Shown: positions 27,001 through 39,000 of the stretch, in pieces
Numbering within the stretch: the stretch's first letter is position 1
Layout of the letters: every line of letters starts with the position of its first letter
Assembly: GCF_051014685.1 (NCBI RefSeq)
Contig: NC_135060.1
Span: 6,572,001-6,636,000 of the forward strand
Length of the DNA: 64,000 nucleotides
Origin: Ptiloglossa arizonensis
Taxonomy: Eukaryota; Arthropoda; Insecta; Hymenoptera; Colletidae
Direction: 5' to 3'
The notes under the pieces: generated by a model
Seen by the model: the letters and a program-made list of their open reading frames with translations, nothing else
Told to the model about the DNA's origin: nothing
The model's database searches: none
Made by a program: the position numbers and the translations under genes

Positions 27001-30000
27001 ACTTCATCGAAATCAGAGTTGCCAGAAATAGAATATATAATCACCTAGATTCGATGAAGAAAAAGACCAGCGTTGAAATTCTCCGATCCGTTCCCCGTTA
27101 CTCTGAATTTCATTCGATACACTCGATCGCCGATCGTTTCCCCGACTCTTCGAGATTCCTGCACGCGACACGTGCGGTAACTCGTAAAACTATGTAACCG
27201 TGCGTTGCAAAATTACCATAAGCGACTCGTCCAGTTGCCTCTGTAAAACTACTGTTTGGTTCTACCGTACTGCTCCTTTACACGTGTAGAACGTGAATCT
27301 CTCGTTGTACCTGCGCCGCGTTACCACCACAGATTTTAATATTCTCGATCGTTTCCCCGCCTCGCGGAGTTTCCAATACGCGTCCCTCTTATACCAATCT
27401 CGAGAGAGGAGTCCCGTTAGCGGCGCATCTCAGCTCGCGAGAAACCGTGCCATCCGGTTCGCTCGGTTTCACGAGGAGTCGAACGTTTGACATTTAACAC
27501 GCGGCGCGGCGGATCGAGCAGGCGCCTACAAAGGGAATCGCTCCGGTGGATCCGGAACGCGAGTCCCTCGCGATCGATCTATCGCGCGTGAATCGCGTAT
27601 CGGGCGTCGACCACCCCCGAAGAGACGTACGTCTTCCTCCTTACCCTCGCCCTTCTCTCCTCCTCGCCGTTTCTGGTTCCCTCGGTGAACTGGAAGCTGG
27701 AAGGGGGACAACCGATCGCGCGTCAGCCACCGTGGAAGCGATCGAGGCGCCGTGGATCGACGATCGCGCAACACATGCTAATTCAACGGCTCGTGGGAAT
27801 CCACCGCGAGATCGCGACCGATCTTCCGTGTCTCGATCGCGATCCAAGGTTAGCGAGGCGTTCCCGGTTTTTCGCGATCGATCTGGACGTCCATTTCGAT
27901 TCGTGCACGCTCGGTAACCGCGCGAGATGATTCCGTGCCGCGAATACGAGACCAACGGAACTCGATCGGAACTAACGACGTATGGCAATTCGCGAGGATC
28001 ATTCGAACGGTTTCTCTCCATTGGCTCGACGTGGAATATTTCATCGGGATCTCAAGAGTATTCGTACTCGTGTAGTTTTCTTTCTCGATCGTTCTTTCGC
28101 GTCTTAACGGGGTTTAGCGCGCCTTGAGTGGATTCTTTCGGAATTCGAACAATCGACCGTGTCGCAAGAAAGTGTAACAACAGTCGCAAAGTAAGGTAAA
28201 CGATGCTACTTAATTGTATTCGTAAGAAACGATATCGAGGGAAGGTTAGGGTGTAACGCGATAGACTTGCTCCGAAAGGATCGCGTCGAAAAAGACTATT
28301 CGCTCGTTCAACTTCGAATTCGGATCTGTTATACCCCGCGATAGAATTCCTTTGTTCCTCGATTGAACGTAAATTTCCAACGATCGAGGAAACGATGCTT
28401 CGAACTTTTTCACGGTTCTCTGAGAAAACGAATTATAAAGAGAACGAACGACGTTGCGGTACAGTCTCGTAAATACAAAATTCCATCGATACCATTACCG
28501 AGAAAAAAATCTCTTCGTCGTATCGGTGCATTCTCAGCGGCTGTCTCAGAATCCTCGCGGTCGTTCGTTCGCGATACCGACGCGAAATCGAAGCGAAATT
28601 AATACAAAGGTACGAAGCGAGCGAGGTACGGTAAACGGGAGACGACCGAGTGGAAATTGCGAACAGTCTCTCCCCTTTTTATCCAAATATAATTCAAGTT
28701 AATGGCTTCTTAAGGCGCGCAAAGAAAACGCGTCGGCTCGGTTCGCCGCGGAAAGAATTTCAATAGCCCCCCTCGGTCTCGAGACCGAGGCGAAAAAAAC
28801 CCGACTTATCGGAGGCCAGCTGTCGGTTAAAGGCGGCGAGTTATTGCTCAATTGAATATGGCACCGTGCAATAACAATTTAGCGTAATCCGAAAAGCGAC
28901 TACCGCGACGTGATTCTCTTTATCGTCGCGTTCGCCTCGTTATCCCCGCGTCATCTGCCGTAAATACGTTCGCCACCACCGTGCCCGATCGTAAAAACAC
29001 GCCCGTACCGTGACTATGCACCTGCCATATCGAAGACGCGCGAGATCGCTCGCCTTTTATCGACGCGCTTTATCTCGACACGGTCCGACGGCTGATTTAA
29101 GTCGGAGCACGCCTCCGATCGTGCACGACGAACTGCGCGCCGAAAGCTCGACGACGAGCGGATCGAGGAGTTACAGACCGGAGATCTAGCGTATCTACGT
29201 TTTGCGGTACCAGATCGCGAGGATCGAGCCTCGTTAGCGGCCACGGTGCCGCTGGACGAGAGAAACACGATTCGATAAACCGTCGCGAATAAACGGATCC
29301 GTCAGCTGTTCCACGTATTGCCTCTCGAATCGAGAGAAGAGACGCGAGTTGCCACGAGCTGCACTCTTCCATTGTTCCCTCCATTAGTGGGAGGGAAATC
29401 CGAATCGGACCTCAGTCGGAGGGAGTCCGAAATTGCCTCCCGGTGAACCCGTGGAACTCCGTGGAAACGAAAAGGAGAGATTTGTACGATTCGGGACCCG
29501 CGACCGACTTGTCACAGTTGAGATTGTGTAGCACGAATCATTTCCTCGGTGAAAGTTTTGCATCGCGCGTACCGGGTAATTCGAATTTCCGCGGTACGTC
29601 GTGCCCCGATATTAGAAACGAACGTACAACGAGAAGATTTCGAAATCATTGGAGATTACCGAGATACGACGATCGAGGGAATATCTAAACGGAATCGTAC
29701 GGTTAAGTACACTATTTTCTTCGATGTATCGCTGTTTCGATTTCTTCGTTCAATATCTGAATAAGAATCTTAGAAAGTGGATGAAATTTTCCGTTTTCTA
29801 CGTCGAAACGAATTTCTCCTCTTCGTTCGCAAACCGTAAATAGTCGCCGGGTCCATTACGCATCCGATACGGATACTCCATTTTTCCATTGAATTCAGAA
29901 TTCAGAATTTCATCCAGAATCGAACAGCTATGGTAATAAATTACTCTCGAAGCGAAAGAAACACTCGTGGGCGTCGAAAATTGAGCAAACCACCGCTCGT

Positions 30001-33000
30001 CAGGTTAAGGGTTATATTTTTGACGAGCGTTCGAAGACGAGGAGGATCGTTTCGGGCAGTGTCCCGCGAAAGAAGAGAACGGGGAACCACCGTTCCGTGC
30101 GCGCAACCCCCGCGCAAGAAACACAACGTACCGCATCGTGTGAATTCTTGAAAGCTAGGTCTGAATGCAAACCGCGCGGTACCTCGGGGCCCTGGAATTC
30201 CGTTTCCGCCATCGAGGACATCTGTCGACCTTGTTGGGCTTGCGCGCAACCGCATCGCTAGTCCCGGAATGCGAGCGGCGGATTTCAGCGACAGAGGCGA
30301 TTACGGAGCAATTAAAGTCCCGAGACGCGCGAGTGTATCGCTGGCAAGAACACGGGATTGATACGAACGACGTTTATCCCCTGAGCAAGAAATTCGATTT
30401 CCCACGTGCGAGTACCGGGACCCCTCCTTCTGCTTTCCCGCGACCGTTTCGCGTTTCCCCCCGTGAAACCAGCCGAACGACGAAAAAACACTCGGTAGAT
30501 CCGTATACCTCTTTGTAGTGAAATTTCTTAGACACCGTTTCGGGAAAAGGAACTTTAAGTGCTCCATAGTGGCGGTGTTGCTCCATCGAACACGGAGCGT
30601 TCGTAAATACGATCCTCGACTCGAAGGAAGTTTCAAAGCAGAGGTTAAGTCGTCTTTGTTTATTTTCAAACCGGGCGTACATCGACGTGTCGAGAAACTG
30701 TAACGGATGGTCTGTGGTAGATACTAGGGTGGAATCTTTACGAACATAATTATCGAAACGAACAATCGGGGGATTTACTATCTCGTTCTTTAGAAGATAG
30801 ATCAAGAAATAAAAATACATTCGAGTTCGATGACGCGATATTTTTCTTGCCAAATAAAAATTTATTTTCCGTCCAACGTATATGGAATAGTTCTCGGCGG
30901 GTTTACACTTTTGTTATTACTTTCGCGCGTCGAATCCACCGCGAGCTTTATGCCCACGTATCGGAAAACACTCGGCGCGTTTGTTCGAGTATTCGAGTAT
31001 TTGCTGTCAGTATTTCGTTACACGGAGTATGTACGTTGGACAGAACCGTGCAGTCTCGTAGGAAAGCTAGACGTGTTTACAATGTATTCTTTTATCTCGC
31101 GTTGGGGGGATGTTGGCCGAGACTTCGCTCGGTTCGCTCGCTCGCTCGACTCCCTCGTCTCGCTAGCGCGTATCCATTTCCCGTTCGCTTGCTCAATCTC
31201 TTTATGGCTCTTCTCGATTTGCGATCGATGAAAAATTCCACCCACTCTCGCCTCTCTCCCTCGTCGGCGTCCACCCACATTTCGTTCCTAGACCTGCCGG
31301 TGCCTGGCCGGGGAACGACTGCTGTTCACCATCCGTCAAGCGGTCGAGCAATGGCGAAAGAGAATCGAGAGAAGTTCCCGACTTCACTTTCCGAAAGCCC
31401 CACCTTTTGACCCGCGTGACGCGCGGCGAAAGATCCATTCTTCGCGGACGATCGCCGGCTAACGAATACTCCGAGACGGGATCGATGGATCATTTTACGC
31501 TCGGCGAATCGTTCGGTTTTATCTACCATCGGATCCGTTCGATGGATTCGACGCTGTCCGCTTCGAAGGACGATCGTTCCATCGTTAAGGCGGTAGCTTC
31601 TGCGCGGCTACCGATCTTGCGGTTTTCCAGGTGCTAAAATACACGACGTGGATCACGCTCGAACGAATCTCCGATCGCTTCGCATCGATTACCGAAACCG
31701 ACTACGATACGAATTTACTCGACAGGTAAAATAACTAGTTATCGAAGTAAATCGAAATACAGCACGTGATAATACGTTCGCGTATATTCGACAGGATATT
31801 TACGCGAAAGGTGGACATTTTCGTTCGAAATAATTCTATTTCGTTGAAGCTACGAGACACGCTGCAATTTGATAACCTTTACTTTATATACACCGGGTCG
31901 GGGGATTTTTGAGTAAATCCAACGCCGAACGTTTTCGAAACTCTATAGATCGTTCCGTGTTCAATGTCTCGAGATTTTAGTCTTCAAGATCCCCGCCAAA
32001 AAAATTAATAACGAAACGATCGGGCGTTCCCCGAACGTGGCAACGTGCCCGTGGTGAAATTGAACGCTTCCCGGGGTGAATCTATTAAACAATTCCGGGA
32101 AGCTTTATTACCTCGGTTATCGAGATTTTCGAAGGTTCCCCTTGCGTTCCACAACGGCAATCTCCGCCATTAACGCGGTCACAATGCCATCCCCCCTTGT
32201 TCTTCTCCCTGGTAGTCAATTTCTTCGTCGATGAACGGTCTTCGGGACAGAGGGAGGTAAAAGAAACGAACGAGGCGATTTTATCCATTATTAGTACGCA
32301 CCTGTGAAGGAGAGGGCACCTGTTACCATCGGAATCGGGGCTATCGTTCCAGGTATGCCGTTTAACCTCCCTCCCCCCACCCCTTCGGGGCAAATTGCGA
32401 AAGAGCATCGGGTGAAAATAATTAATAAGACTCGCCTCGTCCGTTATACGATCGGCTTCGTGGAATTCGATTTTAATTGAATCGACTTTACGAACCCATT
32501 TGCGCAACGCGCGTGTCCGCTCACCCGATCCGGCCGATTCGATTAACTAATTCTGTCAACACGGTGTATATACCCTCGGTGGTTTTAACGGCGAGCAACG
32601 ATCCGAGGATACTCCGAGAAAATAATAGAGAAGAGACTCTCGACGTTGGACGTTTATTGCCCCGCATGGAAATACCTCGATCCTGTAATCGACGCGATTA
32701 AACTTTGAATGGCATTTACGCGATAGCCGAGCGACCACGCTCGATGGCGGCTCGGGTTTTAACGACGATTATCGTCGGGTTCGGTGTTCCTTCGTCGAAC
32801 GGTAGGGATCGTCGCGGCGCGGGTTACTCCCGACAAATCGACGCGAACCGGTTGCTCGTCCACAAACGCGAACTTCGACGCGGTTCTGTCTTCGGTTCGA
32901 GGTGGTTACTCCTCGTCCCTCGAGAGAACGATCGATTCTCTTCTCGACGTATCGAAACGTAAAAGGTTCTACGTCGAATCGTGGCTATCGAAAAATACAT

Positions 33001-36000
33001 AGATGGGAAAAGTATCGAAACTTGAACCCGATTACGAGCGACGTCTTCGAGACGAAAAGTCCTCGAGACTTTGAAAACGTGAAGAGAGTTTCTAAACGCG
33101 TCGAGTTGAAATACATCGAACGTATAAATTAAGAATAATATTTTGAAACACGATTCAATTTTTATGTACGCAGAGTGTACGAGATTGACTCCGAAGGGAA
33201 GGCTTCTATACTTTTTAAAGGCTCTGAAGAGTTCTTATACGGATATCGGAGACGAGGCGAAACTTGTCTCCGTGTAAATACACCGAGCTATTCACGATTG
33301 AATATTTCCAATGAGAACGTCTTCGAAATACGATAAATGAAAATCGAACAACGCGTCGGCGCTCCCTCAGGAGAGTCGCGATCGATCGTACGAACTGGTT
33401 CCAGGTGGTGGTAGCTCGCGCGAAAATTAATTCGATCGGATTTCGTCGCGCGCGTCACGAGAATAGGTGCTCGCGTTCGACGCGCGTTCTCGAGACGTCG
33501 CGAGAGAGCATTCGCCAGATAACCGTGGAGAGACGAACAGCGGACCGTTCTCCGGGGATCCTGTCCGGGGGACGCTTAAAAAGCGATGGGAAAAAATAAA
33601 AAGAACGCTCTCTACTGTCCGAACCTGTCCCTACCCGATCTCTTCGGGATCCCTGCATCGCGGCGCAATCCCACGAGTACATAAATATCTGCCTAGCATA
33701 TTGAACGGTCATATTTCATGGCTGGCAAAAAAAGTCGAGCGTCCCTTGGAAATTCAACGTCTCAATCCGTCTCTGGGATCTCGTCAATATTCCGAGCGGT
33801 CAATTAAGGCATGCCTCCCAGATGTCCCTACCACCGTATCCTGCGCATACACGTTCGATAGAGTTGTCCCACGCGGTACCGGCACATTGCACACGAACTT
33901 ATGCTACGTCGCGTTTACGCTTCCGAATCCCGTGTACCCTTCTTTATCCACTCGTCCGGTTCACGGTGTTCGTGCGCAGCAACCGGAAGGATCGCGTTCT
34001 CCAATACGGGAGAGACCGCGTTGGATTACCGCGAGAACGAAAACAGGGCTCGTGGAACGAAAACAGGGTTCGTGGAACGAAAACAGGGTTCGTGGAACGA
34101 AAACCACCCAAGATGAAGCAAATCGATAAACTCGGGAACCCGTTCTAGACGCGGGTCAACGGGAGGGAGGACTTTCGCGGGTGAGTCGTCGATTCCGAGC
34201 GTAATGTCACAGGTCAGAAGTGAAATTAGCGCGACTCGCGTGGTCGAATCGCCCGAAGTAAAAGGCGACGGAGTTTATTACGGCGCTGCTGCTCGGCGAA
34301 TTATGGCGAATCGCTTCGATAAAGAAGCCTCGTTTCGTCTAGGCTCGATTAATCGCCGACGGCTACCCGAAGCTTGCGCAATTTGTACGAAACAGGCGAG
34401 ATGGTGGACGATATTTATTTTTTTTTTTTCAATTCGGAGTGATCTGTTATTCGTGGTACAATTGAAAAGTTTACTCTCGGTATTGGTCGCTACGATGTAC
34501 ATTAAACATTTATATTTCTCGAGAAAGTACGTCTTACAATTAGGATAAAGTTTCGATAAAGTTTCGGTAAGTTTCCAATTGGAATGTACTCCGAGTGTAA
34601 TACAGTTTTAGATGTGTAACATTGTAACGTAAGTTGAAGGAAATTGAACACTTTGGCTCGTACTTTGTTACGTTCGATTTTTATAAAACGTGAAATCACT
34701 TATCAACGATAATAAGTGTCGTTGCACACCGTTCGCTCGTTGCAAAGGGCGTAACTGCTCCAAGTTTTGATAAGTGTGCATGGTATCCTCGCGCCGAAAT
34801 CCTTGGATGTTTCTTCACTTTCTTCGTCCTCGTAGCTTAAACATCGAACACGTTCTTCTAATATCGATTACAATTACCGGAGTACCGACACGGAGGATCT
34901 TTTTCATCCGTTCGAGTTCAATTTCATGGTTGCATCGATTTCTCGTCCGAGAGCGACGATAAAGTTTCGTAGAAGGGGACCAACGTACACGTACGATTTA
35001 TCGGGCGCTAGGAAATTTTAATAGCTAATTCGTACGAGATGTTAGCTGGTAGCCGTAAAATCAGCGACGTAAAAAGATGTAAATTTCTCGAGGAGCGAGA
35101 TGAACGTTGAGTCGCGCGCCTCGCGGTGAACGTTTCGTAGCTCGTACGATTATCCGCGCGATAATAAATATCGGTAGGCAGCGGCGCTGTTACCGGACAC
35201 GTGTTTTCCTTCTTTGGGACGATACGCGAGGCTTAACGGGTAATCCGGAAGATCGACGGTGTATCGAGCACCTACTTAAGGGGAAAGTTGAGCCCGGGTC
35301 GATAGAATTAATGCGCCGCGATCAAAGGCGAACCGCCACCGTAAAAACCGAGCCAACGAATTTCGTTTAATGTAAAAGCGAACGTGACTGAAAGCGCCAC
35401 GGAATCGATCGCCCTGAGACAAAAAACCACTTCCGACGACCGTGACTGGTTTTTATCGGACGTGGAAACGATGTCTTCGTTAACTCGAAAATGGCATTCG
35501 TGAACGGCCAATGAAAAGAACGGGGAACAAATCCGCTCGAGATTCTCCTTTAATCCTTGAAATCAACGCCACCGCCGGAGGTTGGTAGATTTTTTCCTTT
35601 CGATTTTGCACGGAGATGTAAAAATCGGTGAAATTATCCGTCCCACGGTCCTCGCGACGGTGTACATTTTTTTTTTTTAACGTTAACGTTGCCCAAAAAA
35701 ATACAGCGACTGGGGAAATGATACGCGACGGTGTTCGGTCGAGATATATATTTTTTAATTCGAATTTTTCACGAATATCGAAACTGGCCCAAGCGTTCAT
35801 CGACTCGAAGCAAAAAGGCGAGTTCGACGATCTCTGGGAGGTCGTTGAATGTCGCGAACAGGTAGGAAAGGTCGTCACCGAACGCACGCACGCTCGTATA
35901 CGTTCCGGACCAAATTGAAAATAGAAATCGCAAAAAGTAGCAACGAAAGATTTCGAGATTTGTCGCGAATTCGCGACCTTCGCCGACCTTGGACGTGTTT

Positions 36001-39000
36001 GCGTCGTTGGATCCAAAAAATGGCTATCGGCTCGTGGAATAAGGAGCCGTGGGTTCTATTTAAAGACACGTGGCCGACCTTGAGACGTACTTAACACTTT
36101 GCATACAAAACAATTCGTCGTACTACGTTCTGTCCGAAATAGGACTCTGTACCGTATACGCGCGATAATTACGAAAGTGGACCGAGTAAAAAGTTGAAAG
36201 AATTGAACGAAATTGAATATCTTACTCTACCGTGCACCAACACGGTATGGATGAAAAAATATCGAATTAACTACGGATCAGTTAAGAATATCGAATACGT
36301 ACGGATCGTTTTGTACACCGAGGGCAAAATCATCGAGTAACTCTCGACGATCGACAGGGAACGATCAATTTCGATAGATCGGAGCGATGTTCTCGATAAT
36401 TTGAAAATTACCGAACGTTTCGATCTCGAGGTTTCGTCGCGCGAGAGGATCGCGATCGTTTGGAGTCGCGCGCGAAACACCGTATTCCCACGTTCTTACC
36501 GTAGACAGATGCCGTATCTTCGGTGTTAATTGACGCTTCATTCCGAAACGCGATACGCGTTAAAAGCTCGAAACGATAAAGTGCAACGATTAACCGACCA
36601 CGGAGTTTAATCCTTCGCGGGAAAAATGCTCCGCCTTCGTCGAATATCGTTTGGCAATAACGTCGAACGTATCTTCTCGCTCGGTCGCTCGAACGAGAGA
36701 AGAAGAAGAGGACAAAATAAAAAAAGAAGAAAAAAAAAGAAAAAGAAAAAGGATCGAAGGGAATCGAGACTGCAGCGCGACACGACGTAAGTTACCGTCG
36801 CTTAATGGCCACGAAGGTATCAACCTCCTCTTATCGTGTTAATGGAAACCATTATGGAGACCACTTTGGGCGATATCTCTTTGAATTGCGGCGCCTCGAA
36901 GGATCCTGGGTGGTTATCTACGTGATAAGTCGAGTCTTTACGTTCCGGGATGAGCTCCGAGACTTTCTAACTCGAGCATTCGACGAAAATCGCTGTTCAG
37001 CGTCTTCGGTCGGGGTTAGAGAATCTCGGTAGAATTGAAACGTTCAGGGGTGGGAACATTGTCCTCCCTATCGATAACAAACTACTTAACGGTTGCGTAC
37101 ACATTGTCTACCCTTTCTCGCAAATTTCTTATTAAAGCGTGTATAGAAAATTACACTTTGAGGTTGAACTTTCATAATAATACCGTTGCACGAACAAAGG
37201 ATTTCGGAGTTAAACGGAACCCAAGAGGTTGCTACATTTTCCTCCCGCTTAAAAACACCTACATCCTGTCAAAACACATCACTACTTGATGTCGCAAGTT
37301 GGGTCACTTTTAACCGTGTCTCCTCTTCGTGCTTAGAAACCCCTCGACGACTAAAAATTGTGTATTTTGTATAAACACGTAGACCTATCCCCCCAAATGG
37401 TTACAATTACCAAGATACCTTAGCAAAGTCGTATCGTTTCTCGTTTCCTCGGGGACCATTTTTCATATTATCTCCGGTGAACCTTACCTATATACACTTA
37501 TCCCATAAATAACGCTCGGGATGCCACGTGGTGTCCCTAACCCGCTTCTCCGGAGTTTCTTTCTCTCGGTTGGTCCAATAGTCTCTTATCCCTGTCCTTC
37601 TTCGCCGTACGAGCCGATCTCGACGAAACGTTGTAAACCTCGAAACGCGTACAGTGTCGAGGTTCCGGTCGTATATCACGCGGGTGATCACGCGTGTGGT
37701 CCGGGAAACCGAGTTACCGAGATGAAACGAGCCACGCTGTTAAGGGCAACGTGTAAGTAAGTTTTCGACGCGCGACAGAAGCGTCGGTAACGTCGTCGTC
37801 GGTGGATGTGGGTCAGGCGTCGAGTGGCATCGTGAACGCGCGAGATCCTGTTGCACGCGCGTTCCCGAAACCAGCCTCGCGCGAGCTACGCTGAAAATAT
37901 TTCACCTAGCGGAGCGAGAGACGCTGGAACGGGCCGAGATTCAGAGTTTCCTCCTCCTCCTTCACCTTCTTCTCCTCCGATGTGGGAAGAACGGTACTTT
38001 CCAGATACCTCGAGCAAAAGGTAACCCTTCTGCTAGGCGAACGGCAACCCACGCGGCCGTAAACCCGGCGCAACGCTTTACTTTCTACTTTTCTAGACAG
38101 CCTCGACGATACACGCGCGATTCAACGTGTTCGGGACCGAGATCTCGGTTCGAACGTTTATCCTAACCGCAAAGAACGCTTCCTCGTCGGTGAACGATGG
38201 ATTCCCAGGCTAATATTCAACGGAAAGTGCGATCGTGACGCATCGGGGGAAATATCGAGTACTTTCGAAAGGTGAAACAACATCGTTCGAGATATCACGG
38301 ATCGAACGATTCTCGGTTAACGATGATTTCTTCGATGTCACTGTTACAGAGTGTTCGGAGCGTAACTTCGGAAGAGAATTCGACGGTAAAGAACACGTTC
38401 GTGTAAGCGTGCGTTTGGTGTAAGTTTTTTTTTAGAATTATAGTTGTTTTTGTACCGTAACGGTTCGACTTCGTGGAAATTGTTCGAGGCAGGTACCTTC
38501 GAATCGAACACATGTTTCCGAAGGTGTCTTATGGCAGACCTCTGAGTTCGTTCAAAAGTACGAGGTTCGAATTGGCAATTCACCGACAGCAAAGTCGTAC
38601 ACGAGACGAGACACATTATTTGTAAATAGTAAAAGGAAGAGTTTAACGTAAAGATTACAGAAAGACCAAACCTGGTGTAATTGGAACACAAGGTCATTTT
38701 CGGGTACACGTCTATACGAACTTATGTTTTCATTTTAGCAAGCTCAATTCCCTTTCGAAGTTACGGTTGTACGTTTCGAAACACTCTGTACATCGAAGAT
38801 GCTTTGGAACTTAGATAACAGGTTAACGGAACGGAAAGATATCGAGAAGTGTTAAAAAACTTGCTAGAATCCACTTTCGTGGAAATTTCTTTTTCGAATA
38901 CAACCGATAAGTTTGCAAGTACAGTTCCAGAACATCTTGCGATATTTTTTGACGCAGGTTGAAAAAAACATCGATACTGTGTTTATAATAGATGGTAAGG

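Noticed and set aside
36590..36823. Minus-strand frame with a signal-peptide-like start, considered as an alternative Egfr first exon
   Set aside because: The hydrophobic run is the complement of a purine-rich A/G tract, and there is no phase-1 splice donor after it that would join to exon 2.
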